Assembly (NCBI GenBank): GCA_946546945.1
Contig: CAMNOU010000006.1
Span: 1 to 64,000 of the forward strand
Length of the DNA stretch: 64,000 nt
DNA from: an uncultured Lachnospiraceae bacterium
GTDB taxonomy: Bacteria > Bacillota > Clostridia > Lachnospirales > Lachnospiraceae
Reading direction: 5' to 3'
Part shown: one piece after another, positions 28,900 to 39,192 of the stretch
How positions within the stretch are numbered: the stretch's first letter is position 1
Layout of the letters: every line of letters begins with the position of its first letter
Program-made: the position numbers and the translations under genes
Notes under the pieces: generated by a model
Seen by the model: the letters and a program-made list of their open reading frames with translations, nothing else
Told to the model about the DNA's origin: nothing
The model's database searches: none

Positions 28900-29907
28900 A
28901 TGTCAGAAAAGAAAATATCGCTTGCTCACGGAGCCGGCGGCAGACAAACAGCAGAATTGATCCATGAAGTGTTCCGGGAACATTTTTCCAATCCGGAATT
29001 TACGGCTGATGACGCAGCAGTTCTGGATGTCGGAGGCGCAAAAATCGCCATGTCGACAGACGGGTTTATTGTTTCCCCCTATTCGTTCAACGGGGGGAAC
29101 ATCGGAAAGCTCAGTATCTGCGGAACCGTCAACGATCTCGCCTGTATGGGGGCAAAACCATTATACCTGACCTGCTCCTTTATTATTGAGGAAGGGTTTC
29201 CGTTTGATGAGCTGGAAAAGATTGCCGCCAGCATGGAGAAGACCGCAAAAGAAGCGGGAGTCAGAATTGTGGCCGGAGATACCAAGGTGGCCGGGAAAGG
29301 ACAGGTGGATCACGTATTTATCACCACCACCGGCATCGGACGCCTGACGGAAGGCGTCTCCACATCCGGCGCCTTCGCCAAACCAGGAGACGTGGTTTTG
29401 GTGACCGGAGATGTAGGACGCCACGGCTGCACCATTCTTCTGGCAAGAGAAGATCTCGGTATTGAAGCCGATATCAAAAGTGACTGTGCTCCTCTCTGGG
29501 GGACCGTGGAATCCATGATCGCCGCAACGAAGGATATTCACGTCATCCGGGATGCCACAAGAGGCGGCGTCGGAACCGTACTCTATGAGATCGCCGCAGA
29601 GAGTAATGTCGGCGTCCGCTTAAACAGCGAAGCGATTCCGGTGGATCCGGCCGTCCGCGGCGTGTGCGGCATGCTCGGACTGGATCCCCTTTATCTGGCG
29701 AATGAGGGAACCCTGGTCGTGATCGCTCCGAAAGAGCAGGCCGGTGTGCTTCTTGAGACATTAAAAAAAGGGAAATATTCCGCGAACGCGGCCATCATCG
29801 GAGAAATCACGGAAAGCATGCCCGGAAAGGTAATTGTGACAACAGAAATCGGGGCAGAGACGATGCTTCCGGAACCCGGCGGGGAACTGCTGCCGAGAAT
29901 CTGCTGA
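28900..29907 (+). CDS. hypE: Hydrogenase maturation protein HypE
   Basis: LAHGAGGRQT, DDAAVLD, STDGFIVSP, C-terminal PRIC. Confidence 0.95.
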   Translation: MSEKKISLAHGAGGRQTAELIHEVFREHFSNPEFTADDAAVLDVGGAKIAMSTDGFIVSPYSFNGGNIGKLSICGTVNDLACMGAKPLYLTCSFIIEEGFPFDELEKIAASMEKTAKEAGVRIVAGDTKVAGKGQVDHVFITTTGIGRLTEGVSTSGAFAKPGDVVLVTGDVGRHGCTILLAREDLGIEADIKSDCAPLWGTVESMIAATKDIHVIRDATRGGVGTVLYEIAAESNVGVRLNSEAIPVDPAVRGVCGMLGLDPLYLANEGTLVVIAPKEQAGVLLETLKKGKYSANAAIIGEITESMPGKVIVTTEIGAETMLPEPGGELLPRIC

Positions 29908-30021
29908 TTACGGGGAATAAAGACTGAAAAAAGGAGCGGGAAAGGCTCTGAATTTCGAAAAAAACCTTGACATCCCTGATGATTATGGTAAAGTAATACA
30001 TGGTAATATTGTTGATATAGT

Positions 30022-30050
30022 AAGAGTGGGCGTGAGTCCACTCTTCCTTA
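30022..30050 (+). ncRNA. rimP-nusA operon leader hairpin
   Basis: Perfect 8-bp arms AAGAGTGG / CCACTCTT followed by U-rich ccttattgtt, upstream of rimP. Confidence 0.5.
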
Positions 30051-30122
30051 TTGTTATGGATGGCTTTTGAGCAGACGCCCGGTGCGGCTGTCAGAACAGC
30101 CGCATAAGAGAGGGTGAGGATA

Positions 30123-30593
30123 ATGTCAAAACGAGAGGACTACGAAGCCAGGACAGAGCAGCTGCTCCTTCCGCTGATGGAAGAGTTCGGTTTTGAACTG
30201 GTTGATGTCGAGTATGTGAAAGAGGGCGGATCCTGGTATCTGCGCGCCTATATCGATAAAGAAGGCGGTATTACGGTCGATGACTGCGAGATGGTCGCCC
30301 GCAGAATGAATGACCTTCTGGATGAAAAGGATTTTATTGACGAATCCTATATTTTTGAAGTGAGTTCTCCGGGACTGGGACGTCCTTTGAAGAAAGAAAA
30401 GGATTACATCCGCAGTATGGGAAAGGTACTGGAGATCCGGACTTACCGTGCGGTCGACCGCAAGAAAGAGTTTTACGGAGTGCTGACATCCTTTACGGAT
30501 GATTCCGTTACGATTTCAGAAGATGACGGAAATGAGCGGACGTTTTTGAAAAAAGACATTGCTCTGATCAGAGAGCATTTTGTTTGGGAATAG
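30123..30593 (+). CDS. rimP: Ribosome maturation factor RimP
   Basis: FELVDVEYVKEGGSWYLRAYIDKEGGITVDDCE; SSPGLGRPL; precedes nusA. Confidence 0.93.
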   Translation: MSKREDYEARTEQLLLPLMEEFGFELVDVEYVKEGGSWYLRAYIDKEGGITVDDCEMVARRMNDLLDEKDFIDESYIFEVSSPGLGRPLKKEKDYIRSMGKVLEIRTYRAVDRKKEFYGVLTSFTDDSVTISEDDGNERTFLKKDIALIREHFVWE

Positions 30594-30608
30594 GAGGAAA
30601 GGGAGAAA

Positions 30609-31964
30609 ATGGCAAAGACCACAAAAAACAGTAAACCGAATGACAGCAGAGAATTGCTGGAAGCGCTGACTCTGATTGAGAAGGAGAAGAACATCAGCAA
30701 AGAGACACTGCTTGAGGCGATTGAGAATTCTCTTCTGACTGCTTGCAAGAATCATTTCGGCAAGGCAGATAACGTAAAAGTGGAGATGAATCATGATACC
30801 TGCGAATACCATGTATACGCGGAAAAGACAGTTGTGGAGCAGGTAGAGGATCCCGTGCTGGAGATCAGTCTGGCGGAAGCAAGAATGCGCGACAGCAAAT
30901 ATGAGGTCGGTGATATTGTACGCGAAGAGATCCAGTCCAAAGATTTCGGGCGGATTGCCACACAGAATGCAAAGAATGTCATCCTGCAGAAGATCCGTGA
31001 GGAAGAGCGCAAGGTGATTTATGATCAGTATTATGGAAAATCCAAAGACGTCGTGACCGGAATTGTCCAGCGTTATATCGGAAAAAATGTCAGCATTAAC
31101 CTCGGAAAAGCAGATGCGATCCTGAGCGAGAATGAAATGATCAAAGGGGAGACGTTCGAGCCGACCCAGCGTGTCAAGGTGTATATCCTGGATGTGAAGG
31201 CCACCTCCAGAGGACCGAAGATCCTGGTATCACGTACCCATCCGGAGCTCGTTAAAAGACTCTTTGAAGAAGAAGTGGCTGAAGTCCGGGATGGAATCGT
31301 GGAGATCAAGAGCATTGCCCGTGAGGCAGGCAGCAGAACAAAGATGGCCGTATGGTCAAATGATCCGGATGTAGATCCGGTCGGAGCATGCGTCGGCATG
31401 AATGGTTCGCGTGTCAATGCGATTGTTGATATTCTGAACGGGGAGAAGATTGACATCATCAACTGGGACGAAAACGCAGCTCTTCTGATTCAGAATGCGC
31501 TCAGTCCGGCCAAGGTCATCTCTGTTATCGCGGATGGAGAAGAAAAAACAGCGAAAGTGGTCGTTCCCGACTATCAGTTGTCACTGGCAATCGGAAAAGA
31601 AGGACAGAATGCGCGTCTGGCGGCGCGTCTGACAGGATTCAAGATTGACATCAAGAGTGAGACACAGGCCCGTGAGGCGGGAGATTTCATGGATTATGAG
31701 ACTGACTACGAAGATGTGGATTACGATGAGTATGATGATGAATACTATGAAGACGAAGCCTATGAGAAAGACGCTTTTGAAGAGGAGTCTTATGACGGGG
31801 ACGCATATGAGGACGACTATTACGAAGAGGGAGACTATGCGGACGATGTGTATCCGGATGAGGAATACAAAGACAGTGACGAAAGTGACCGTGTAGAGTA
31901 TTCAGACGAAGCAGATCCGGAAGAAGAATCCACAGACCCGGAAGAAAGGTCTCAGAATGAGTAA
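30609..31964 (+). CDS. nusA: Transcription termination/antitermination factor NusA with acidic C-terminal tail
   Basis: [23 protein letters not shown]1 and KH domains ([34 protein letters not shown]). Confidence 0.96.
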   Translation: MAKTTKNSKPNDSRELLEALTLIEKEKNISKETLLEAIENSLLTACKNHFGKADNVKVEMNHDTCEYHVYAEKTVVEQVEDPVLEISLAEARMRDSKYEVGDIVREEIQSKDFGRIATQNAKNVILQKIREEERKVIYDQYYGKSKDVVTGIVQRYIGKNVSINLGKADAILSENEMIKGETFEPTQRVKVYILDVKATSRGPKILVSRTHPELVKRLFEEEVAEVRDGIVEIKSIAREAGSRTKMAVWSNDPDVDPVGACVGMNGSRVNAIVDILNGEKIDIINWDENAALLIQNALSPAKVISVIADGEEKTAKVVVPDYQLSLAIGKEGQNARLAARLTGFKIDIKSETQAREAGDFMDYETDYEDVDYDEYDDEYYEDEAYEKDAFEEESYDGDAYEDDYYEEGDYADDVYPDEEYKDSDESDRVEYSDEADPEEESTDPEERSQNE

Positions 31965-32226
31965 GAAGATCCCGATGCGCATGTGTATCGGATGCCGGCA
32001 GATGAAGGAAAAAAAAGATATGATCCGTATTCTGAAAATGCAGGATGATACATTTTGCATCGATGTTACCGGAAAAAAGAACGGACGGGGCGCATATCTT
32101 TGTAAAGACGAAAACTGTCTTGCCCTGGCCCTGAAAAATCACGGCCTGGAAAGATCCTTCAAAATGAGCATCCCCAAAGATACCGTGGAGGCTCTGAAAA
32201 AGGAGATGGACCAGATTGCAAAATGA
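31957..32226 (+). CDS. ylxR: YlxR/RnpM family nucleic-acid-binding protein
   Basis: IPMRMCIGCRQMKEKKDMIRI, GRGAYLC. Confidence 0.92.
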   Translation: MSKKIPMRMCIGCRQMKEKKDMIRILKMQDDTFCIDVTGKKNGRGAYLCKDENCLALALKNHGLERSFKMSIPKDTVEALKKEMDQIAK

Positions 32227-32533
32227 CAGAATCTTATCGAATCTTTCTCTGGCTGCGAAGGCGGGAAGGATTGTCAGTGGAGAGTTTGCGGTAGAAAAAG
32301 CGGTTCGTGACGGCAGTGCCTGTCTTGTGATCGTCGCTGAGGACGCGTCCGGCAATACCAGAAAGAAAATGCAGAACATGACGGAGTTTTATGAGATTCC
32401 CCTGTATTTTTATTCGGATAAAGAGAACCTTGCGCACTGTATCGGAAAAGACTACCGTTCCATGGTCGCCGTTACAGACCCGGGGTTTGCAGATTCCATT
32501 GATAAGAAACTTAGACAAATAACAACTGAATAG
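32216..32533 (+). CDS. L7Ae-family ribosomal protein YlxQ-like
   Basis: NLSLAAKAGRIVSGEFAVEKAV, LVIVAEDASGNTRKKM; TTG start. Confidence 0.85.
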   Translation: MQNDRILSNLSLAAKAGRIVSGEFAVEKAVRDGSACLVIVAEDASGNTRKKMQNMTEFYEIPLYFYSDKENLAHCIGKDYRSMVAVTDPGFADSIDKKLRQITTE

Positions 32534-32545
32534 GGAGGAACAGGC

Positions 32546-35497
32546 ATGGCGAAAATGAGAGTTCATGAACTAGCAAAAGAATTGGATATACCGAGTAAGG
32601 AAATCGTTTCATTTCTTACCGGGAAAAATATAGAAGTTAACAGTCATATGAGTGTACTGGAGGACGACGCGGTTTCGCTGGTCAAAAAACAGTTCGGCGC
32701 AAAACCGAAGAGTTCTGACGCGCCGGAAGCGTCAAAGGCTCCGAAAAGTGCTGCTGCCGGAGAGGATGGCGCAGTCAGAAGAGAACGGCCGAAGAAAAAG
32801 GCAAGCATCTCAGCGGTCTATAATCCGCAGAACAGCAAGATGGGAGACCGCAGAGGCGGTTCCAGAGGCCGGAATAATCAGACAAGAATTACAAATGAAA
32901 AAACACGCCCGGCCCGTCCGGCGGGAGAGCGCCCGGCTCGTCCGGCAGGAGAGCGCCCGGTACGCCCGGCAGGAGAGCGCCCGGTACGCCCGGCAGGAGA
33001 GCGTCCGGTACGCCCGGCGGGAGAGCGCCCGGTACGTCCGGCGGGAGAACGTCCGGTACGTCCGGCAGGAGAGCGTCCGGTACGTCCGGCAGGAGAGCGC
33101 CCGGGAAAGGCTGCGGCAGAACAGTCCGCTGCACAGACAGCAGAACGCAAACCGGAACGTCCGGCTGAGGAGAGAACCGTGCGCCTGACAGGGGAGCGTG
33201 TAATCGGAAACATGACTGTCCGCATGACCGGAGATCCGGCCATCGATGAAAAGAATATCCGTCTCGCTTCCGAAAGAGCGAATGCGGAAAGAGCACAGCG
33301 CGCAAGACAGTCCGGTGACAGGCCGTCGCGAAGATACGGTGACAGGCCGCAGAGACAGGAAGGTGACAGAAATGAACGCTCTGAAAAGAAGGATTACGGC
33401 AATCAGAAGAACCATTCGAATAATTACCAGAATAATCGGAATACTTCCGGTAATACTCAAGGTAATCGAAACGGCAGACAGGACGGCCAGAATCGTTTCA
33501 AAGACTCGAAAAACCGACTGAACCAGGGCACGAACCGCACCGGCCGTGATGCCGCAAAAGCTGCTCCCATGGAGGAACTGCGCGGAAAAGATTCCAGAAA
33601 CAGCGGCGTGAATAAAAAGAAAAAACAGGATTATGATAATAAGAAGAACAAGAGACAGGAAAACTATGTAAACCTGGAAAAGAAGACCGGACATAAGAAG
33701 CGCAATGCGGTTCCGCAGGCGCCGGGCGAGAAGAAGACAGATGAAGTACGGACCATTACACTTCCCGAGGTGATGACCGTACGTGAGCTGGCAGATGCCA
33801 TGAAGGTCCAGGCTTCCGAAATCGTCAAGAAACTGTTCATGCAGGGCATCATGATGACGGTGAACCAGGAGATCGAATACGAGAAGGCAGAGGAGATCGC
33901 TCTGGAGTTCAACTGTATTGCTGAGCCGGAAGAAAAGGTAGACGTAATCGCTGAGCTTTTGAAAGAGGAGGAAGAAGATGAAGAGACCATGGTGACCAGA
34001 CCGCCGGTTGTGTGCGTGATGGGGCATGTTGACCATGGAAAGACTTCCCTGCTCGATGCGATCCGCAATACGAGAGTGACGGATAAGGAGGCCGGCGGCA
34101 TTACACAGGCAATCGGTGCTTCGGTTGTCCAGATCAACGGGCAGAACATCACATTCCTGGATACGCCGGGACATGAGGCATTTACCGCAATGCGTATGCG
34201 CGGTGCCAATTCCACAGATATAGCGATCCTGGTTGTTGCGGCGGACGACGGCATTATGCCGCAGACCGTTGAGGCGATTAACCATGCGAAAGCGGCCGGC
34301 GTTGAGATTATTGTAGCGATCAATAAGATTGATAAAGAAGGCGCAAATATCGAGCGGGTAAAACAGGAGCTGACCGAGTATGAACTGGTTGCGGAAGACT
34401 GGGGCGGCAGCACGATCTGTGTTCCTGTATCTGCAAAGACCGGTGAGGGAATCACGGAGCTGCTCGAGATGATCCTTCTGAGTGCGGAAGTTCTTGAGCT
34501 GAAAGCGAACCCGAAGAGAAATGCAAGAGGTCTTGTGATCGAGGCTCAGCTGGATAAGGGAAGAGGCGCGGTAGCGACCGTTCTTGTCCAGAAGGGAACT
34601 TTAAAGGTCGGTCAGGCAGTGGCATGCGGAAGCAGCTTCGGTAAGGTCCGCGCCATGATCGATGACAAGGGAAAACGTGTGAAAGAAGCAGGTCCTTCCA
34701 TGCCGGTTGAGATCCTGGGACTGAACAGTGTGCCGAATGCAGGTGAAGTATTTGTCGTATGCGATACTGAAAAGGAAGCGCGCAGCTTCGCGGAGACCTT
34801 TGTATCGCAGGATAAGGAAAAACTTCTTGCCGAGACAAAAGCGAGAATGTCTCTGGATGATCTGTTCTCACAGATCCAGGCAGGCAGCTTAAAGGAACTG
34901 AATCTGATCGTGAAGGCCGATGTCCAGGGATCGGTAGAGGCAGTAAAACAGAGCCTGACCAAACTTACCAATGAGGAAGTGGTTGTCAAGGTGATCCACG
35001 GAGGAGTCGGCGCGATCAATGAGTCGGATGTATCTCTTGCGGCGGCATCCAATGCAATTATTATCGGATTCAATGTGAAGCCGGATCCCGTTGCAAAATC
35101 TACCGCCGAGCAGGAAGAAGTGGATATCCGTCTGTATGATGTCATCTATAAGGCGATTGAAGATATCGAGGCTGCCATGAAGGGCATGCTGGATCCTGTA
35201 TACGAGGAGCAGGTGATCGGACATGCGGAAGTACGCCAGATCTTCAAGGCTTCCGGTGTCGGCAATATTGCGGGCTCCTATGTGCTTGACGGTGTATTTG
35301 AGCGGGGCTGCAAGATCCGCATCTCCAGAGAGGGAGCGCAGATCTACGAGGGTGCCCTTGCTTCTCTGAAACGATTCAAGGATGACGTAAAGGAAGTCAG
35401 AGCCGGATACGAGTGCGGTCTTGTCTTCGAAGGATTCAACGATATTGCGGAACTGGATGTTGTCGAAGCATATAAGATGGTCGAGGTTCCGCGCTAG
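32546..35497 (+). CDS. infB: Translation initiation factor IF-2
   Basis: [39 protein letters not shown]. Confidence 0.97.
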   Translation: MAKMRVHELAKELDIPSKEIVSFLTGKNIEVNSHMSVLEDDAVSLVKKQFGAKPKSSDAPEASKAPKSAAAGEDGAVRRERPKKKASISAVYNPQNSKMGDRRGGSRGRNNQTRITNEKTRPARPAGERPARPAGERPVRPAGERPVRPAGERPVRPAGERPVRPAGERPVRPAGERPVRPAGERPGKAAAEQSAAQTAERKPERPAEERTVRLTGERVIGNMTVRMTGDPAIDEKNIRLASERANAERAQRARQSGDRPSRRYGDRPQRQEGDRNERSEKKDYGNQKNHSNNYQNNRNTSGNTQGNRNGRQDGQNRFKDSKNRLNQGTNRTGRDAAKAAPMEELRGKDSRNSGVNKKKKQDYDNKKNKRQENYVNLEKKTGHKKRNAVPQAPGEKKTDEVRTITLPEVMTVRELADAMKVQASEIVKKLFMQGIMMTVNQEIEYEKAEEIALEFNCIAEPEEKVDVIAELLKEEEEDEETMVTRPPVVCVMGHVDHGKTSLLDAIRNTRVTDKEAGGITQAIGASVVQINGQNITFLDTPGHEAFTAMRMRGANSTDIAILVVAADDGIMPQTVEAINHAKAAGVEIIVAINKIDKEGANIERVKQELTEYELVAEDWGGSTICVPVSAKTGEGITELLEMILLSAEVLELKANPKRNARGLVIEAQLDKGRGAVATVLVQKGTLKVGQAVACGSSFGKVRAMIDDKGKRVKEAGPSMPVEILGLNSVPNAGEVFVVCDTEKEARSFAETFVSQDKEKLLAETKARMSLDDLFSQIQAGSLKELNLIVKADVQGSVEAVKQSLTKLTNEEVVVKVIHGGVGAINESDVSLAAASNAIIIGFNVKPDPVAKSTAEQEEVDIRLYDVIYKAIEDIEAAMKGMLDPVYEEQVIGHAEVRQIFKASGVGNIAGSYVLDGVFERGCKIRISREGAQIYEGALASLKRFKDDVKEVRAGYECGLVFEGFNDIAELDVVEAYKMVEVPR
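32915..33106 (+). repeat. Eight tandem 24-bp repeats in infB encoding RPAGERP(V/A/G)
   Basis: Direct read of eight cg(t/c)ccggc(a/g)ggaga(g/a)cg(c/t)ccggNN units. Confidence 0.92.
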
Positions 35498-35508
35498 GAA
35501 AGGTTTTT

Positions 35509-35883
35509 ATGAGAAAAAACAGTATTAAAAACACCAGATTAAATGAAGAAGTGATGAAAGAACTCAGTAATATCATCCGCAATGAGATCAAAGATCCCCG
35601 CATCCATCCGCTGACTTCTGTGTCGCAGGTGGAAGTGGCGCCGGATCTGAAGACCTGCAAGGCTTATATCAGTGTCCTGGGAGATGAAAAGGAAAAGAAC
35701 GATACCATTACCGGACTCAAAAGCGCGGCAGGCTATGCGAGAAAATGTCTGGCACAGTCCATGAATTTGAGGAATACGCCTGAAATCCGCTTTATTCTGG
35801 ATGAGTCGATCGAATACGGCATCAATATGTCCAGAAAGATCGATGAGCTGAAACGCAAAGAACAGTCAGACGGAGAAGACTAA
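35509..35883 (+). CDS. rbfA: Ribosome-binding factor A
   Basis: RLNEEVMKELSNIIRNEIKDPRIHPLTSVSQVEVAPDLKTCKAYISV. Confidence 0.94.
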   Translation: MRKNSIKNTRLNEEVMKELSNIIRNEIKDPRIHPLTSVSQVEVAPDLKTCKAYISVLGDEKEKNDTITGLKSAAGYARKCLAQSMNLRNTPEIRFILDESIEYGINMSRKIDELKRKEQSDGED

Positions 35884-35896
35884 AGGGGAATCGACG

Positions 35897-36850
35897 ATGA
35901 ATTCTTTGGATGAAGTATTAAAAGAGGTCCGCACAGCCGCAGTGTCGGGGCATGTCCGCCCCGACGGAGACTGTGCCGGTTCCTGTCTGGCAGTATATAA
36001 TTATATCCGGGAAGTGTACCCCGGTGTGGATGTACATCTTTTCCTGGAACCGATTCCGGAAAAATTCCGCTTTCTCAAGAACGCGGACAGAATAGAGGAT
36101 GCTGCTTCGGCCGGGGCATCCGGACGATACGATCTTTTTATTGCGCTGGACTGTTCGGATGAGGAACGGCTCGGGGCGGCAGCGGATCTTTTCAGAAAGG
36201 CAGAACGGACGGTCTGTATTGATCATCATCTTACCAATGAAAGCTTTGCGGATGAAAATTATATCGATCCGCAGGCGAGTTCAGCGAGTGAACTGGTCTA
36301 CGACCTTCTGGATAAAGCACATCTGACAAAAGAGATCGCGGAATGTCTTTATCTCGGGATCGTGCATGATACGGGCGTCTTTCAGTATTCCTGCACATCC
36401 AGAAAGACCATGTGTATTGCCGGAGAACTGATGGAAACCGGAATCGACTATCCCCGGATCGTGGATGAGACATTTTTCATCAAGACCTACCCCCAGCTGA
36501 GAATCTGGGGCAGGGCCATGCAGGAAAGCACCCTGTATCTGGATGGGAAATGCATCGGAAGCGTCATCACGGCAGAAGATGTTCGTGAATTTGGCGCGTC
36601 CTATGACGATCTGGACGGGATCGTCAGTCAGCTGCGCTCTACCGCAGGCGTAGAGGCGGCAGTATTTTTGTATGAAATAAATGGCGCATATAAGGTGAGC
36701 CTGCGATCCGCTTCGTATGTGGATGTGGCAAAAATCGCATCTTCGTTCGGAGGCGGCGGACACGCAAGAGCGGCGGGATTCTCCGCCCAGGGTGCCCCGC
36801 GGCAGATCATGGAAAAAGTGCTGGCAGAGATCAGAACGCAGCTGCGGTAA
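35897..36850 (+). CDS. DHH-family bifunctional oligoribonuclease/PAP phosphatase NrnA-like
   Basis: SGHVRPDGDCAGS, DCSDEERLG, IDHHLTNE, GGGGHARAAG. Confidence 0.9.
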   Translation: MNSLDEVLKEVRTAAVSGHVRPDGDCAGSCLAVYNYIREVYPGVDVHLFLEPIPEKFRFLKNADRIEDAASAGASGRYDLFIALDCSDEERLGAAADLFRKAERTVCIDHHLTNESFADENYIDPQASSASELVYDLLDKAHLTKEIAECLYLGIVHDTGVFQYSCTSRKTMCIAGELMETGIDYPRIVDETFFIKTYPQLRIWGRAMQESTLYLDGKCIGSVITAEDVREFGASYDDLDGIVSQLRSTAGVEAAVFLYEINGAYKVSLRSASYVDVAKIASSFGGGGHARAAGFSAQGAPRQIMEKVLAEIRTQLR

Positions 36851-36857
36851 GGAGCGC

Positions 36858-37763
36858 ATGATGTACAACGGAATTCTGAATGTATATAAAGAGCCCGGAT
36901 ATACCTCCTTTGATGTCGTCGCAAAGCTCAGAGGAATTTTGAAAATAAAAAAAATCGGCCATACCGGCACCCTCGATCCGGATGCAGAAGGAGTTCTGCC
37001 GGTCTGTCTCGGGAAAGCGACCCGGGTCTGCGATCTGCTCACAGACCGGGATAAGGAGTACCGGGCAGATATGATCTTAGGTGTCGAGACGGATACACAG
37101 GATCTTTCGGGAACAGTCCTCAGACAGGGCAGTACGGACGGATTGACGGCAGAGATGATCCGCAGGGCTGTTTTCAGCTTTGCCGGGGAAACAGAACAGA
37201 TTCCGCCCATGTATTCCGCGCTCAAAGTCAATGGCCGCAAACTGTGCGATCTTGCAAGAAAAGGGGAGATCGTTGAAAGAAAACCCCGCAGGATCCGGAT
37301 CTATGATATCCGGATTGAAAAAATCGAGGTTCCGGCTGTCCGGATGACCGTCCGGTGTTCCAAAGGGACCTATATCCGTACCCTGTGCCACGATATCGGG
37401 CAGAAGCTGGGATGCGGAGCGGCGCTGGAACACCTGGTGCGGACACAGGCCGCCGGATACCGGATTGAGGATGCGCTGCGCCTGGAAGAGATTGAAAAGC
37501 TTCGCGATGAGGGCAGGCTGAAAGAGAAGATCTGCCCGACAGAAAATGTTTTCCTGACGTACCCTTATTTTTCGACAAAAGAATCTGCTGACAGGCTCCT
37601 GTATAACGGGAATGCCCTTCAGAAAAAAGATTTTAATGAGGATACATATGATGATCACGCAGGGCCTGTGAGGGTCCGGGACTCAAAGGGAACGTTTTGC
37701 GCGGTTTATCAGTTCTCGGCAGAAAAGCAAGCTTACAGACCGGTCAGGATGTTTTTGCCGTAA
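36858..37763 (+). CDS. truB: tRNA pseudouridine(55) synthase TruB
   Basis: KIGHTGTLDPDAEGVLPVCLGKATR, CSKGTYIRTLCHDIG. Confidence 0.95.
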   Translation: MMYNGILNVYKEPGYTSFDVVAKLRGILKIKKIGHTGTLDPDAEGVLPVCLGKATRVCDLLTDRDKEYRADMILGVETDTQDLSGTVLRQGSTDGLTAEMIRRAVFSFAGETEQIPPMYSALKVNGRKLCDLARKGEIVERKPRRIRIYDIRIEKIEVPAVRMTVRCSKGTYIRTLCHDIGQKLGCGAALEHLVRTQAAGYRIEDALRLEEIEKLRDEGRLKEKICPTENVFLTYPYFSTKESADRLLYNGNALQKKDFNEDTYDDHAGPVRVRDSKGTFCAVYQFSAEKQAYRPVRMFLP

Positions 37764-37813
37764 CAGAAAATGCCGGAGACCTGTTCACCTTTTATAAGCG
37801 CAGGAAGAATAAG

Positions 37814-38746
37814 ATGAGATATATAAAGAACACAATGGATTTCGAGATCACAGAGCCCTCTGTCATCACCCTCGGCAAGTTCGACGGGCTTCATCTCGGG
37901 CACCGCTATCTGATGGAAGCGGTGGTGAAAGGAAAAGCCGAGGGATTAAAAAGCGTTGTTTTTACGTTCGATATTCCTCCGAAGGCTGTCAATGGGGCAG
38001 CTTATAAGGTATTATCGACAAAAGAGGAAAAACTCAGCATCTTCGAGGACGCGGGGATCGATTATCTGATCGAATGTCCTTTTACAGAGCAGCTGCGCCA
38101 GATGATGCCGTATGATTTTCTGAAAATGCTCACGGACAGAATCTGCATCAAAAAGATTGCCGCAGGGACAGATTTCCGTTTCGGATATAAACGCAGCGGA
38201 AGCTACCTGGATCTGGAACGGTATGCGGATACGTTTTCCTATGAGACAGTCATCACCGAAAAGAAGCAGTACAAAGGCCGGGACATCAGCAGCACGAGGA
38301 TACGGACATGTATCGAAAACGGGGAGATCGAAGAGGCGAACCGGCTGCTGGGATACCATTATTTTGTGCGGGCGAAGGTAGAGCATGGCAATGCGCTGGG
38401 GAGAACACTCGGATTTCCCACGGCCAATCTGCTGCCGCCTCCCGAAAAACTCCTGCCGCCGAACGGAGGCTACTGCTCGCAGATCCTGATTGACGGAAAG
38501 CTCTATAACGGGATCAGCAATATCGGAAGAAAGCCGACGATCAAAGGGGAATATCCCGTCGGAGTAGAAACCAATATCTTTGATTTCGACGGAGATATTT
38601 ACGGAAAGACCATACAGGTTTCTTTTCTGAAATATCTGCGGCCGGAACAGAAATTTGATTCGGTTGATGACCTGGTCGTGCAGATGGAAGCGGACAGGAA
38701 CACCTGTAAGGAATTTTTTGAAAAAGAATATTTACAAAGAAATTGA
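37814..38746 (+). CDS. ribF: Bifunctional riboflavin kinase/FAD synthetase
   Basis: ITLGKFDGLHLGHRYL, FRFGYKRSGS, SSTRIR, LGFPTANL. Confidence 0.94.
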   Translation: MRYIKNTMDFEITEPSVITLGKFDGLHLGHRYLMEAVVKGKAEGLKSVVFTFDIPPKAVNGAAYKVLSTKEEKLSIFEDAGIDYLIECPFTEQLRQMMPYDFLKMLTDRICIKKIAAGTDFRFGYKRSGSYLDLERYADTFSYETVITEKKQYKGRDISSTRIRTCIENGEIEEANRLLGYHYFVRAKVEHGNALGRTLGFPTANLLPPPEKLLPPNGGYCSQILIDGKLYNGISNIGRKPTIKGEYPVGVETNIFDFDGDIYGKTIQVSFLKYLRPEQKFDSVDDLVVQMEADRNTCKEFFEKEYLQRN

Positions 38747-38759
38747 AATATGCTATATT
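38731..38759 (+). promoter_or_regulatory. rpsO promoter
   Basis: TTTACA (38731-38736)-N17-TATATT (38754-38759). Confidence 0.65.
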
Positions 38760-38766
38760 AGTCAGG

Positions 38767-38826
38767 TGTGAGCTTTAGCCCGTACTCAGTGTCTGGACTC
38801 TCCGACCTGACACCTGGTAGCTCACA
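38767..38826 (+). ncRNA. Structured rpsO leader (candidate S15 autoregulatory element)
   Basis: TGTGAGCT (38767-38774)/AGCTCACA (38819-38826) closing stem with nested GTGTC/GACAC stem. Confidence 0.6.
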
Positions 38827-38868
38827 GGAAGAAGACCGGGCCTTATCAAAGAAAAGGAGGAAATCGAC

Positions 38869-39135
38869 ATGATTTCAAAAGAAAAGAAAGCAGCCATCAT
38901 GGCAGAGTATGGCAGAACACCGAATGACACAGGATCACCGGAAGTACAGATCGCAATTCTGACCGCTCGTATCAAAGAGCTCACAGATCATCTGAAAGAG
39001 CATCCGAAGGATACGCATTCCAGACGCGGTATGTACAAGATGGTAGGTCAGCGACGCGGCTTGCTGGATTATCTGAAGAAGAAAGATCTGGAAGGCTATC
39101 GTGCACTGATCGCAAAGCTTGGAATCAGAAGATAA
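38869..39135 (+). CDS. rpsO: 30S ribosomal protein S15
   Basis: [48 protein letters not shown]. Confidence 0.97.
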   Translation: MISKEKKAAIMAEYGRTPNDTGSPEVQIAILTARIKELTDHLKEHPKDTHSRRGMYKMVGQRRGLLDYLKKKDLEGYRALIAKLGIRR

Positions 39136-39192
39136 CAGGGAATCAAAGCGGCGGGAGATGCTTTTTAAGTGTTTCTCGCTACTTTTCGTTCG

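Noticed and set aside
32915-33106. CRISPR array
   Set aside because: 24-bp units are contiguous with no spacers and lie in frame within infB.
32810-34285. 491-aa minus-strand ORF opposite infB
   Set aside because: Low-complexity translation is a mirror of the infB tandem repeats and conserved IF-2 coding; infB on the plus strand has clear GTPase motifs.
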